A program made the position numbers and the translations under genes. Below the pieces are notes generated by a model. It saw only the letters and a program-made list of their open reading frames with translations. It was not told where the DNA came from and searched no databases. From Chloroflexota bacterium (GTDB taxonomy: Bacteria; Chloroflexota; Anaerolineae; Promineifilales; Promineifilaceae): a DNA stretch of 48,999 nt. Shown here piece by piece: positions 1 through 9,182 of the stretch (its first letter is position 1; every line of letters starts with the position of its first letter). The DNA lies in contig JAKQCM010000335.1 in the NCBI GenBank assembly GCA_029559155.1, forward strand, positions 1 through 48,999. The letters run 5' to 3'.

Positions 1-388
1 CAAAAATCTCCACCCGGTCTGCCTCATCGGCCCACCAAAATTGAAAACGGCCGTCGGCCAACCGCGCCACGCACCGCCGCCGCCGGTTCAATGACCAGAC
101 TCCCCGGCGTGCTCACGGGCATCTTCGCCGCCGTCCGTGGCCAAAATTCACTCAATCGGGAAAATAGTTCACCTGCCATCCGCCCAATTGTAGACGGTAA
201 CGGCCGTTTCCTCCTTAAAACAAGCCGCTTTCTGTCACTTTTTTCATTTGCCCGCATCTAAACTAAAATAGAAGGTACACAAACCGGAAATTTATTGGAA
301 GATCAGGAAACGCGCCTGCGCCGCCCAAAAACCATCCACCACACCATGCGGCGTCATACTGATTCAGGTTCTAAGGAAAAATTACATC
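1..388. other. Left-edge region without an assignable gene
   Basis: I see no gene here that I can support. One minus-strand frame is open to the left edge from about position 91 (TTG) or 70 (GTG). Its visible residues read plausibly as protein (ADGRFQFWWADEADRVEIF), so it may be the 5' end of a gene whose body lies left of the window. A plus-strand frame is also open from position 1 to about 260 but has no recognisable motif. Positions 260-388 are the upstream region of the thioredoxin gene. Two ACGGCCGT palindromes occur near 47 and 199. Confidence 0.3.
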
Positions 389-982
389 ATGAGCCGAGCA
401 CAAAATGCCTACTCCCGGCGTCAACGCCAGGAAAAAAGAGAACAACAAAACCGCCTTATCGTCTACGCGGCCTCAGCCTTACTCATTGTGGGCTTGTTGG
501 GACTGTTATGGGCCAGCCTGCAATCGGGCGGCAGCCCGAAAACGGCCGTCATCCCCGGCCCCGTCCAGACAGGCCAACCCGCCCCCGATTTCACGCTCGC
601 TATGTTAGACGGCCGTGAAACCAGCCTGTCCGATTACGCCGGCCAGGTTGTGGTTGTGAACTTTTGGGCCACCTGGTGTCCCCCCTGCAAAGCCGAAATG
701 CCGGCCATCAACGCCTATTACGAAGCCAACCAGGACAAAGGCTTTGTTGTCCTCGGCGTGAACGCCCACGAAGACGTCGGAACCGTCAGCCGCTTCATCG
801 AATCCACCGGCTTCACCTTCCCCATCTTGTTAGACGACTACGGCAAAGTTGAACAGCAGTACCAGATCAACAGCTTCCCCTCCACCTTCGTCATCGACCG
901 CGATGGTCAGATCGTTTACATCCACATCGGCCTCATCTCCCCTGAAACCCTGGCCGCAGTTGTAGATCCGCTATTGTCCTGA
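389..982 (+). CDS. Membrane-anchored thioredoxin-like protein (TlpA/ResA/DsbE type)
   Basis: This 197-residue protein is predicted to be a thiol-disulfide oxidoreductase tethered outside the cytoplasmic membrane. Residues 1-22 are basic, 23-44 form one membrane segment, and 45-60 are a short linker. A redoxin/AhpC-TSA-type thioredoxin domain fills 60-197. The active site W96-C-P-P-C100 is visible, followed by the cis-proline region FPSTF near residue 164. This layout is typical of TlpA, ResA and DsbE, which reduce disulfides in apocytochrome c or other exported proteins. No cytochrome maturation gene is adjacent, so the substrate is unknown. The ATG at 389 is preceded by a purine-rich stretch (AAGGAAAAA) and puts a charged N terminus before the membrane segment. 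The gene converges on the Asp-box protein gene across a hairpin terminator. Family assignment is firm; subfamily is not. Confidence 0.9.
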   Translation: MSRAQNAYSRRQRQEKREQQNRLIVYAASALLIVGLLGLLWASLQSGGSPKTAVIPGPVQTGQPAPDFTLAMLDGRETSLSDYAGQVVVVNFWATWCPPCKAEMPAINAYYEANQDKGFVVLGVNAHEDVGTVSRFIESTGFTFPILLDDYGKVEQQYQINSFPSTFVIDRDGQIVYIHIGLISPETLAAVVDPLLS

Positions 983-998
983 TCGCTGGCATTCCCTG

Positions 999-1042
999 TT
1001 TTTTATCTGACGCCGAGGCTGGCGCCCCGACGTCAGATTTTG
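999..1042. terminator. Bidirectional intrinsic terminator between convergent genes
   Basis: Arms ATCTGACG (1005-1012) and CGTCAGAT (1031-1038) form a perfect 8-bp stem. It is flanked by a T-run on the left (1000-1004) and TTTT on the right (1037-1041), and lies between the two convergent stop codons. It can serve both strands. Confidence 0.7.
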
Positions 1043-1051
1043 CACGGCCGT

Positions 1052-4000
1052 CTACTTCACCGCCGCCGGTAGAAAAATATGATGCGCCGCGCCGGTGGTG
1101 TCTATTAAATTCAGAACCACATCATCCACGTACAAGGCGGTACGGCCGTTCCACCCATCATTGTACGCCCCAAACAACAGCAGCAGCGACCGCCCGGCAT
1201 ACGGCTTGAGGTTGGCATCCACGCGCTGCCACGCCTGACCATTGCTCAGTCCCCAATAAATTGTGCCTACAATTGCCTGGGTTGATGGGTCCAGCAGCAG
1301 CACATACTGCGCGTCGCCGCTGGCCGGCCGGGCGGGCAGCCCATCAGTCGCGGCCATTTGTTCCGGGAATACGGCCGTCTGCGACACGGCCGTCGCCTCC
1401 CCGGACACCGGATACACGTAAAAAGAGAGATTCGCCCCGGCGATTCCCGCCGGAATCGTCACCACCTGCCGCGCCGACGAATACCCATACACGTTGGCTT
1501 CGTTGTCTAGTCCGACCTGCAAGGCGCGACGGCCGTTAAACACCACCTGCGATGAATATGCCCCAGGCGTCGGCGTCACCGGCAGTTCCCATCCCCCGGC
1601 AGCCTCAAAACCACCGTTGATCACCACACTAGTCGCCAGCGTGCTGTAGCGCCACACACCGGCGGTCGAAGCCACAAAGACATTTCCGGCCTCATCCACC
1701 GCCACATCCTGCAAAGAAGGCGCTCCCGGCGACGACCCCACCAACGTCCAACGAACGCCGCCATCCCGCGACCGGTACAAATCTTGCCCGGCAAGCGCAT
1801 AGGCAGTGTGGTCGGCGGCAAAATCCGGCGAAAAGGCCAGCCCGCCGATTTCTTGTTCCGGCAGTCCATCCATCACCGGCGTCCAGTTCACGCCGCCATC
1901 CGTCGAGCGGAAAACAGCTGCGTGCTGCGTGTAATCGGGCGGATTCGACCAGGAAGCCGCTGCCAGCAATATCTGGTCAACAGCAAAATTGGGCGATACC
2001 CGCAGGTCGGAGACATATTGATCGCCACTTAGCCCGGTTAGCGCCTTGCTCCAGGTAGCGCCATTGTCCGGCGTGCGCCAGAAGCCATTACTGCTGCCCA
2101 CAAACAAACGGCCGTCAGCCGGAACCCCCGGCGGCAGAGCCAGTTTTTGCGCGCGGCTGGACGCATCGGGCGGCCAATTGGGCAGCGGCAGCCAGGCAGC
2201 GCCTTCATCGGTAGAACGCTGGACACGGCCGTTATTTCCCGTGGCATAAATGGTCCCATCGCCGGCAAAACCGGGCGAAATGGCCAGACTGCTCACATAA
2301 TCCGTGCTGTACACGTTCGTCCAGGCTGCGCCGCCAGTTTGCGTGCGGTAAATCGACGCGCCGATGCCCGTGCCGCTGGCGCTCACGGCAAACATCGTCT
2401 GGTCGTTGGCCACATCCGGCGAAATAGCCAGCGCGGCGATGCTGTAATAGCTGTTGCCGCCTTGTAAACCTTGCGGCTGCCAATGATGGCCGCCATCCAG
2501 GCTGCCAAAAACGCCGTGATCGCTCGTCCCGGCCAACAGCAGCGACTCGTCATCGCTCAGAGCCAGCACGCCGCTGCGCAAAACGGCAAACCCCTCCGCT
2601 GCCTCCTTCACCAGGCCGGTGGATGGATCGGCGGACAACAGGCGGAACACGCCTGACGGCGTGCCCACCAACAGCGCCGCATGTCCTGGCCACTGCGGCG
2701 AAATGGCCAATCGGCTGATGGAAAGCCCCGCATAGTCCGACACGGCCGTCCACGTCAACCCGCCATCCACCGACCAGTACAACCCGCTGTTCGTTCCAGC
2801 AAACAATGTCTGATCCACAGCAAACTGCGGCGAAACCGCCAGCGCCCAAATATAGGTCACCTCAGCCGCCACCGTGCGACTGATCCAGGTCGTACCGCCA
2901 TCGGTGGACAGGTAGACGGCTTGCCCGCCGCCCCACACTGTCTGGTCGGCGGCAAAATTGGGCGAAACGGCAACGGCCGTTACACTTTGCGAGAGCACCC
3001 CTGTCCACGTCAACCCGCGATCCGTCGAGCGATAAAAGCCATCACCGCGCCCGCCAAAAATCGTCTGGTCGGCGGCAAAGTCAGGCGAATACGTCAGTTC
3101 GCCCAACGAAAAGTTGAGACCGGTCCACGTTTGTCCGCCGTCTTCGCTGACATTTAACCCGCCATACCCACCGGCGGCCACCAGATGCCCGCTAGCTGCA
3201 AAGTCCGGGGCCACAGCCACATCGGTGATGGCTCCGGGCGGGCCGTTATACAACGCTTCGACCTGCGCCCACGTCTGCCCGGCGTCGGCGGAGCGGAACA
3301 AGCCGCCCCAGGTGGCCGCGAAGACGGTCTGGTCTGTGGCAAAGTCAGGCGAAAAGGCAAAGTCGTGCACGGCCGTGCTGTACGCATACGCTTCCGTTCC
3401 GGCAAACGAGGCCGCCCACGTCTGCCCGGCGTCTTGGGAGCGGATAATACCCAAGCCCGACTCGCTGCCCCGAAAACTGGTCAGCCAATCGCCGGCAAAA
3501 GCCAGGCCGTCCGCCGCAAAATTGGGCGATACGGCCAGAGCGCTGGCTTTGCCGCCGCGCGGCCCTTCGCTTTGCCACGCCCCGCCCTCGGCCAGGCTGC
3601 CCTGGGAAATTGTGGCAGCGTGAATGCCGCCATCGCCGGCCGCGTAGAGCAAGAAGGAATGGGTGGGTGTGCTGGTCAGAGCAGAAACGGCCGTGCCCGG
3701 CAAAGCCCCGGCCACCGGCTGCCAATTCGTCCCGCCAGCGGTTGAACGATAGACAAACGGGGGTCCCGCCGCGCCATACTGCGCCCCGGCCAATACCGAG
3801 CCATCCACGCCAAACGCCAAACTGTCAATGACCAGCGGCTGCCCATTTTGCTCCGGGGGAATGGTGGTAGGCAGCGTTTGCCAGGTTGCGCCGCCATCTG
3901 TGGTGCGGTAAACGGCCGTGGCCGAATAAGTATTGGCGCGGGCGGCAGCGTAAACCGTCTGGCTGGCCCCATAGGCCGGCGAAATCGCCAGCGCAGTGAC

Positions 4001-5743
4001 GTACGCCGTGGGCATTACCCGCGTCCAGACCAACCCACCATTGGTCGACCGGTGAACACCATCATCGGCCATGCCTGCGAATAGCGTCTGGTCGATGGCG
4101 TAGTTGGGCGAGACAACCAACCGCTGCACATTCAGCCCTGGCGCAACCAGCGCCCAGGTACTGCCGCCATCGGTGCTGCGAAAAACGCCCACAGCCATCG
4201 TGTAACTGAGCGCCGACGCCCAAACCGTATGGTCGCTGGCATAATTGGGCGAGATGGCAATGGCGGTGTAGGCCTGGGAGACGGGGGAAACGGCCGTCCA
4301 GTTTTCGCCGCCATCGGTTGTGCGGTAAATGCCGCCTTCGACAAATCCATGCTGCCCAATCATGCCTGTGGCCGCAAAAGCCGTCTCGTCCACGGCAAAA
4401 TTGGGCGAAAAGGCCACGCCATTCACCCGCGCCAGCCTTCCGGTAGCCTGTCGCCAACTTTGCCCACCATCGCGGGAAAGCTGCACATTCCCCGCGTCAT
4501 CGGTGATGCTGCCGCTGTCAAAACGAAGCTGTTCAAAATAGCCGGTTCCGGCCAGCATTACCTGCGGATCGTTGGGAGCCAGAGCAAAGGCGCGGACGGC
4601 TAACTGCGGCAGACCGTCATTCATCTGGTACCAACTATCGCCTCGGTAAGAAGACAAAGCGATGCCTGCGCGGGTGGCGGCAAACGCACGGCCGTCCCAG
4701 GTCTGATCCGGCGCCAACGCCAACGCCCGCACGCCGCCACCCAACAAACCATCCTGATACGACGAAGTAGGATCGTACCATCCGGCCGTTTGCCAGCTAA
4801 CGCCGCCATCCAGCGAACGGTAAGGACCGGGATCGGTAGAACTGGCAACCTGGATCACCCGATCGGCGGCAAAGGTGGGCGAAAAAGCGATGCTGAAATC
4901 GCCGCTGGAGGCCAATGTCAGACTCGGGACAACAGCCCAGGTAACGCCGGCATCGGCGGAAAGATGCACCAGGCCGCTGGCGGTAATTGCCAGAACCATA
5001 TGATCAATGGCAAAGTCTGGCGAGACGGCCAGCGCGCTGAGATTGCCGCTTAGGCCAGTGGGCAGCCAGGTTGTTCCACCATCGGCAGATTTGTAGAGAC
5101 CATCATTCGGAACAATGGCCAAAAGCGTTTGATCAATGGCGTACGCCGGGGAAAAAGCCATGGCGATCACATCATGGGCGGCCAACCAGCCAGCCGCCGG
5201 GGTGAAAACGTGGCCGCCATCGGTGGAAATGTAGGTGAGATTGTTGTGCCCGGTCAACAGATAGATCATCTGGTCGGCGGCAAAGTTGGGTGAGACGACC
5301 AGAGCCAGGGCATCGGGGAAAGTGGCGGGCGTGTTAGCGGCCTGCCAGGAATCGCCGCGATCGGTAGAACGCTGCACTGTGTAGCCAGTTGTCCACAGAC
5401 CGCACAACGCAAAAAGGGTATCGTCATTGGCAAAATCAGGCGAGATGGCCAGATCGACGACGACTTGATCGCCCAATCCGACTGAAAACCAATCGTAACC
5501 GCTGTTCTGACTGCGATAAACGCCGCGCCCGGACAATCCGGCATACAGGGTGCTATCGACGGCAAAATCGGGCGAGAGAACGATGTCTGTGATGCTGCCG
5601 CCGGTAGGGCCTGGAAGCGTTTGCCAGGCAGTCACAGCAGTTTGGGATTGACGGATTTGAGCGTTCGCGGAGGTGTTGGGGACAAAGGCCAGCAAGAGAA
5701 TACAAAAAATCAAAGTCAGACTAAAAAAGCGTCTGGTAATCAT
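1052..5743 (-). CDS. Giant secreted Asp-box (BNR) repeat protein
   Basis: This 1563-residue protein is predicted to be exported. Residues 1-29 form a signal peptide (basic start, hydrophobic core, then NTSANAQ). About 25 Asp-box motifs of the form S-x-D-x-G-x-T-W (for example RSTDGGSTW) follow at intervals of roughly 45-65 residues. Most are preceded by a linker such as AVSPNFAADQT. Asp-boxes are turn motifs of beta-propellers found in sialidases, sortilin/VPS10-like and Ycf48-like proteins; the array should fold into several propellers. Catalytic sialidase arginines are not evident, so a binding or structural surface role is more likely than enzymatic activity. From about residue 1385 a non-repeat domain (VINGGFEAAGGWEL onward) resembles a jelly-roll carbohydrate-binding module. 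The protein ends in IFLPAAVK, similar to the LP-type C termini of many secreted Chloroflexota proteins. It is transcribed alone. The function is not known. Confidence 0.8.
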   Translation of the reverse strand: MITRRFFSLTLIFCILLLAFVPNTSANAQIRQSQTAVTAWQTLPGPTGGSITDIVLSPDFAVDSTLYAGLSGRGVYRSQNSGYDWFSVGLGDQVVVDLAISPDFANDDTLFALCGLWTTGYTVQRSTDRGDSWQAANTPATFPDALALVVSPNFAADQMIYLLTGHNNLTYISTDGGHVFTPAAGWLAAHDVIAMAFSPAYAIDQTLLAIVPNDGLYKSADGGTTWLPTGLSGNLSALAVSPDFAIDHMVLAITASGLVHLSADAGVTWAVVPSLTLASSGDFSIAFSPTFAADRVIQVASSTDPGPYRSLDGGVSWQTAGWYDPTSSYQDGLLGGGVRALALAPDQTWDGRAFAATRAGIALSSYRGDSWYQMNDGLPQLAVRAFALAPNDPQVMLAGTGYFEQLRFDSGSITDDAGNVQLSRDGGQSWRQATGRLARVNGVAFSPNFAVDETAFAATGMIGQHGFVEGGIYRTTDGGENWTAVSPVSQAYTAIAISPNYASDHTVWASALSYTMAVGVFRSTDGGSTWALVAPGLNVQRLVVSPNYAIDQTLFAGMADDGVHRSTNGGLVWTRVMPTAYVTALAISPAYGASQTVYAAARANTYSATAVYRTTDGGATWQTLPTTIPPEQNGQPLVIDSLAFGVDGSVLAGAQYGAAGPPFVYRSTAGGTNWQPVAGALPGTAVSALTSTPTHSFLLYAAGDGGIHAATISQGSLAEGGAWQSEGPRGGKASALAVSPNFAADGLAFAGDWLTSFRGSESGLGIIRSQDAGQTWAASFAGTEAYAYSTAVHDFAFSPDFATDQTVFAATWGGLFRSADAGQTWAQVEALYNGPPGAITDVAVAPDFAASGHLVAAGGYGGLNVSEDGGQTWTGLNFSLGELTYSPDFAADQTIFGGRGDGFYRSTDRGLTWTGVLSQSVTAVAVSPNFAADQTVWGGGQAVYLSTDGGTTWISRTVAAEVTYIWALAVSPQFAVDQTLFAGTNSGLYWSVDGGLTWTAVSDYAGLSISRLAISPQWPGHAALLVGTPSGVFRLLSADPSTGLVKEAAEGFAVLRSGVLALSDDESLLLAGTSDHGVFGSLDGGHHWQPQGLQGGNSYYSIAALAISPDVANDQTMFAVSASGTGIGASIYRTQTGGAAWTNVYSTDYVSSLAISPGFAGDGTIYATGNNGRVQRSTDEGAAWLPLPNWPPDASSRAQKLALPPGVPADGRLFVGSSNGFWRTPDNGATWSKALTGLSGDQYVSDLRVSPNFAVDQILLAAASWSNPPDYTQHAAVFRSTDGGVNWTPVMDGLPEQEIGGLAFSPDFAADHTAYALAGQDLYRSRDGGVRWTLVGSSPGAPSLQDVAVDEAGNVFVASTAGVWRYSTLATSVVINGGFEAAGGWELPVTPTPGAYSSQVVFNGRRALQVGLDNEANVYGYSSARQVVTIPAGIAGANLSFYVYPVSGEATAVSQTAVFPEQMAATDGLPARPASGDAQYVLLLDPSTQAIVGTIYWGLSNGQAWQRVDANLKPYAGRSLLLLFGAYNDGWNGRTALYVDDVVLNLIDTTGAAHHIFLPAAVK

Positions 5744-6068
5744 TGACTCATCTCACGGGTTATAGGAAATGGGGATGGCGTTCTCCATTGTCACTGGAAA
5801 TCGACCGGTCTTGACACGACGCGCCACGGCAAGACGGCCGTTGCACACCCTCTCATCATAACATAGGAGCCATCGTCCCAGATGGCCGATTTTATGCGAT
5901 TTTCACGGGAACCCAGAGGATAAAGTCTAAAGTGTAAAAAAATTTTATAATAAATATTTTATAATTCCTATTTTATATAATGATAATTATAAACAATAAT
6001 TGACAGAGAGAACTCAATCATTATAATACATGACATAAACAAAAATTTAATTTCGAAAAGGGGCAAAG
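5744..6068. other. AT-rich divergent intergenic region
   Basis: This 325-bp stretch has no credible gene. The left part is the upstream region of the Asp-box protein gene. The part from about 5930 to 6060 is very AT-rich, unlike the GC-rich surroundings, and holds a consensus promoter reading right. The sharp change in composition marks the edge of the four-gene run that follows. Confidence 0.6.
6000..6027 (+). promoter_or_regulatory. Consensus sigma-70-type promoter for the small HTH gene
   Basis: TTGACA at 6000-6005 and TATAAT at 6022-6027 are both perfect consensus boxes separated by 16 bp, about 40 bp upstream of the ATG at 6069. A purine-rich site (AAAAGGGG) lies just before that start codon. 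Confidence 0.7.
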
Positions 6069-6323
6069 ATGGCGAGTGGTCACATTCGGCTGAATCGTCG
6101 TTTTTTCTCCGAGGACAAGCTGAGAAATACAAACCCTCATCGGCTGTCACTTGACGAAAAGATATCGCGCCCAACCATATTACGCTACCTACGCGAAGAC
6201 AATGTGGATACTTTTTCAGGTGATGTGCTTTATGCCATTCTTGTCGGCGGTTTCGGCCTGAGCCGCGAGCAAGTAGAGCAGCTCACCGTGGGTGAATTAT
6301 TTGAGGTTGTTACCGGAGAATAG
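6069..6323 (+). CDS. Small putative HTH (Cro/C1-like) DNA-binding protein
   Basis: This is an 84-residue protein. Residues about 27-84 read like a small Cro/C1-type helix-turn-helix: SLDEKISRPTILRYL fits helices 2-3 of such domains, followed by two amphipathic helices. The family match is by pattern only. It sits directly behind a perfect -35/-10 promoter with a good ribosome site, so it is probably strongly expressed or autoregulated. It heads a same-strand run with the transglycosylase/M23 fusion, a LysM protein and a PH-like membrane protein. It could be the local regulator of that set. A gap of about 180 bp with a second promoter separates it from the next gene. Confidence 0.55.
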   Translation: MASGHIRLNRRFFSEDKLRNTNPHRLSLDEKISRPTILRYLREDNVDTFSGDVLYAILVGGFGLSREQVEQLTVGELFEVVTGE

Positions 6324-6469
6324 GCGACCTGGGGTTTGCCAACAAGAACTCCATGTTATTCAATTCTGGAAGCTAGAAGTTGCATGTTTACAATTTCCGG
6401 CAAAGTGCGACATTATTCGCATACAGGTCACTAACAGGTTCCCAGGCAACTTCAAGCCTCACAGGACAG

Positions 6470-6497
6470 TTGCCTTTCCATAATGTAAAGTTATAAT
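6470..6497 (+). promoter_or_regulatory. Possible promoter for the lytic transglycosylase/M23 gene
   Basis: TTGCCT (6470-6475) and TATAAT (6492-6497) are 16 bp apart. The -10 box ends only 7 bp before the ATG at 6505, so a transcript from this promoter would start at or next to the start codon (leaderless) if that ATG is used. Confidence 0.4.
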
Positions 6498-6504
6498 GTG
6501 AGTT

Positions 6505-7794
6505 ATGTTAGCTTACGCTAAGGCGCTGTTGGCATTGCCGGCGTGGTTTCGGGTATGGTTCAAACAATTTTTAGCGTTTGTCGGCATCCGAGGCCCACAG
6601 CAGCTAGCCTTAGGCGTCCTAAAAGGGTCGTATGACACACTCCTTCTTGTCCTCTTAGGCACGGGTTTTGTCGCTGGCGGCCGATTTGTAATGGACAGCC
6701 AATATGCGCTGCCCAGTTCCATCCAAACCACAGCCCTCAAATGGGCGCCTATTGCAGACCGCATTGCCCGCAATGCAGACATTCCCAGAGAAGTACCATT
6801 GGTTCTATGGTTTAAAGAGAACAGCATGCTGTCTACCAATCCCGAAAATTGTACAGGAATCATTGGCGCATACGATCTGGTGCGTACTGGGGAGCTCCCT
6901 TGTTTCACGCCCGGCCCGATTTCAGACCTGGAGGTTGCCGAGCAGCTGGCAATTGCCGCCAGCGAATTTAAAAAGCGATGTCCTGACATTTCTTATTACA
7001 CGCAAAACCCTGAAGAGATCAAAGGCTGTTATTTTGCTTATAATGCTGGCATGGGGGCCGCGGCACGGCTGGATGCAGACCAATCGGCCTATGTAATGAA
7101 CAATTTCGACAAAGCCCATACCAATATGGTTTATTCCGATGTGGAATTGGGCACGGTGGTGGTGCAACAGCTAGGGGCATGGCCGGCACATTTGGCTATG
7201 CAAAGTTTGGTTGTTTCACAGATAGATGTTGGGGGAGAGGAACGGCCGTTAACCATCGCCATCATCGACCTCAGCAACCGCATTTATGATTGGACCAGTT
7301 CCACCCTCACGAACCTCAGCAGCACAGTTCTAGGCGTCGACAGCGACATGCTTTTCCCAACAACTCGCAGTGTAGACGATGAAACCTGCATTGGCAAACC
7401 CCACACTCTGGGCAACCCTACCCTGCGACCCCGATTAAACCCGGTCACATTTGCCCCGATACTGACCCAGGATGTTCATGGCTGCAGCTACAGTCTGCCG
7501 GGACTCGATATTTCCAGCGATGACAGCACCGCCATTTTACAAGCCCCAATGCCGGGTGAAGTAACCACCTTCACAGATCGCTGGTACAACACCACTATTC
7601 GAATTGAAAATGAAGAATGGATTGTCTGGCTGCTTCATCCTCGTTCTTACCTGGTCGAGTCAGGACCTGTCAAACGCGGCCAGGCGGTTGGGGTGATGGG
7701 CGCAGTGGGCTACGCCACCGGTCCTCATGTTCATTACACCATCTACGATAAAACCAACAAAACCTTTGTAGACCCGCAAGGATTTTTACCCTGA
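6505..7794 (+). CDS. Membrane protein with transglycosylase-like and degenerate M23 peptidase domains
   Basis: This 429-residue protein is predicted to act on peptidoglycan. A membrane segment lies near residues 43-60. Residues about 80-200 look like a lysozyme-fold transglycosylase: KENSM holds a candidate catalytic E105, and FAYNAG near 177-182 fits the conserved YN motif. Residues about 320-425 are LytM/M23-like: GPHVHY contains the HxH pair (H408, H410) and the GQAVGVMGAVGYATG strand is typical. The first metal-ligand motif HxxxD reads L331-P-G-L-D335, so the usual histidine is absent. The peptidase domain may therefore be inactive or use another ligand, such as H325. The next gene encodes a LysM protein, consistent with cell-wall work. 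No conjugation ATPase lies nearby, so a role in a secretion apparatus is not supported. The ATG at 6505 may be leaderless. Confidence 0.7.
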   Translation: MLAYAKALLALPAWFRVWFKQFLAFVGIRGPQQLALGVLKGSYDTLLLVLLGTGFVAGGRFVMDSQYALPSSIQTTALKWAPIADRIARNADIPREVPLVLWFKENSMLSTNPENCTGIIGAYDLVRTGELPCFTPGPISDLEVAEQLAIAASEFKKRCPDISYYTQNPEEIKGCYFAYNAGMGAAARLDADQSAYVMNNFDKAHTNMVYSDVELGTVVVQQLGAWPAHLAMQSLVVSQIDVGGEERPLTIAIIDLSNRIYDWTSSTLTNLSSTVLGVDSDMLFPTTRSVDDETCIGKPHTLGNPTLRPRLNPVTFAPILTQDVHGCSYSLPGLDISSDDSTAILQAPMPGEVTTFTDRWYNTTIRIENEEWIVWLLHPRSYLVESGPVKRGQAVGVMGAVGYATGPHVHYTIYDKTNKTFVDPQGFLP

Positions 7795-7824
7795 CCCTGT
7801 AGAGAAGAAGTAAGGAGTATCATC

Positions 7825-8349
7825 ATGGATTTGAATCTTGGCCAACTATTACGTTTTATCCCGCTCGTGGTTGGGCTCATTTTAGCTTACCACCTCATAT
7901 TCAAGGTACAGCTACCAAAGTCAGGCATTTGGTCGATCGTTACGTACTTTGTCGGCATATTGCTGGTTTTCCTGGCAGTGAGCTTCATCATCACCCAGGT
8001 GTTTGCTTCGTGGGCCAATGATTTACTAGAAGCCGGTACCTCATCAGAATGGCAGCAGGTCATGAACACATCTTCAAATATCATTGATTCTGCGTTTAAC
8101 ACGAACACAAGCCCTGGCAACCCTTCTGCCGCGACGCCAACGCCGCCTACTTTGATTATTGTTACACCAACGCCGCCTGGTTCTGGTGGGGGCGGCGGCG
8201 GCAATGCCATTTCTTACACTGTGGTCCAAGGGGACAATTTAACCAGCATTGCCGCCCGGTTTGGCACGACTGTCAATGCAATTAAAGCCGCGAATGGCCT
8301 GACGTCTGACCTGATATACGTGGGGCAGGTACTGATTGTGCCGCAATAA
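7825..8349 (+). CDS. Membrane-anchored LysM domain protein
   Basis: This 174-residue protein has two hydrophobic N-terminal segments (about 9-27 and 38-60). A Thr/Pro/Gly-rich linker follows (TPTPP repeats and a GGGGGG run, about 95-130). A single LysM domain forms the C terminus (about 130-174: [19 protein letters not shown] to VGQVLIVPQ). LysM binds N-acetylglucosamine in peptidoglycan, so the protein probably anchors the membrane to the wall or positions the adjacent cell-wall hydrolase. It starts 30 bp after that gene with a clear ribosome site (AAGGAG), so the two are probably co-transcribed. Confidence 0.8.
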   Translation: MDLNLGQLLRFIPLVVGLILAYHLIFKVQLPKSGIWSIVTYFVGILLVFLAVSFIITQVFASWANDLLEAGTSSEWQQVMNTSSNIIDSAFNTNTSPGNPSAATPTPPTLIIVTPTPPGSGGGGGGNAISYTVVQGDNLTSIAARFGTTVNAIKAANGLTSDLIYVGQVLIVPQ

Positions 8350-8398
8350 ATGAGGGCTGATCTTATGCGCGTATTAAACGCAATGAAAGCGGGGTGGC

Positions 8399-9049
8399 AT
8401 GGCAAATAGAAGGGCATCCACTGGCACATTTGGTTGGGCAAGAAGGCGGTGGAAACGCCTGCCAACTGATTTTCGTTGGCATATTGAGGACTCGTTTCAG
8501 CCAGAAGATATTTCGGAGCGTTTGCTGCCAGGGGAAACGCCCATCCTGCAAATTGGGCTTGCCTGGTATCGCGCGTTTCCGGCGAATATCATTTTTAGAT
8601 ATTTAACCTTGCTGATCGTGCTGACGGTGGTGAGTACGGCCGTTCTCCTTCTTCTAGGCTACCTGCAAATCCTTAGTTATTGGTTTGCTCTTGTACCGGT
8701 AGTTGCCGTGGTCAGCTTAATTTCTGGCAGCGCACGCCAATACATTGTCTATAACCAATGGCGGGTACTCAAGACGAACAAGCGCCTGATCATTTCACTG
8801 CCACAGCCAAAGGGTTTCCCTCTCATCGACAACATTGAAATAAAAGGTATGCCCACCGTTATCGATACCAACTGGTCACGCAACCCTGGCTGGCGCGTTT
8901 TTCAGTTTTTTACTGGCGCGCGTGACATGTACATCAGCATGGTGGCTTACAAATTCAATGAAGACACCGCTCGCGTTGGAGACGCCTTGATTATTCCTGA
9001 CGTCACTTTGCGCGATGTGCTGGAATTTAAGAAGGTCGTTTTTGGGTAA
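8399..9049 (+). CDS. Membrane protein with PH-like domain, function unknown
   Basis: This 216-residue protein has a charged N terminus with many arginines and aromatics. Two adjacent membrane segments span about 65-87 and 92-110. The C-terminal half (about 115-216) resembles bacterial PH-like (bPH) domains in its pattern (VYNQWRVLKTNKRLIISLP, then PLIDNIEIKGMPTVI). The assignment is tentative. It is the last gene of the run and is followed by a strong terminator, so it probably shares transcription and perhaps a membrane complex with the LysM and transglycosylase-like proteins. Base composition of the run seems lower in GC than the flanks. Confidence 0.6.
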   Translation: MANRRASTGTFGWARRRWKRLPTDFRWHIEDSFQPEDISERLLPGETPILQIGLAWYRAFPANIIFRYLTLLIVLTVVSTAVLLLLGYLQILSYWFALVPVVAVVSLISGSARQYIVYNQWRVLKTNKRLIISLPQPKGFPLIDNIEIKGMPTVIDTNWSRNPGWRVFQFFTGARDMYISMVAYKFNEDTARVGDALIIPDVTLRDVLEFKKVVFG

Positions 9050-9077
9050 CTACCCAAAATATCAGCACGCCAAATAA

Positions 9078-9110
9078 AAAAAGCGCTCTTTAACAAGAGC
9101 GCTTTTTATT
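9078..9110 (+). terminator. Strong intrinsic terminator
   Basis: Arms AAAAAGCGCTCTT (9078-9090) and AAGAGCGCTTTTT (9095-9107) are perfectly complementary with a 4-nt loop and end in a T-run. The A-run on the left lets it also act leftwards. It ends the 6.0-9.05 kb run. Confidence 0.9.
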
Positions 9111-9182
9111 TATAGATTGGTAGTTCTCGGATTTCTCCAGGGTGAGCCTTAGCGCTCGCAAAAGATTATTTTTGGGAATTCC

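Noticed and set aside
24..257. 77-codon minus-strand frame at the left edge
   Set aside because: Arg/Pro-rich without motif; another minus-strand frame there looks more protein-like but is too short to call.
8350..8409. 19-codon frame starting directly after the LysM stop and overlapping the next gene
   Set aside because: Too short to support, with no motif; perhaps chance.
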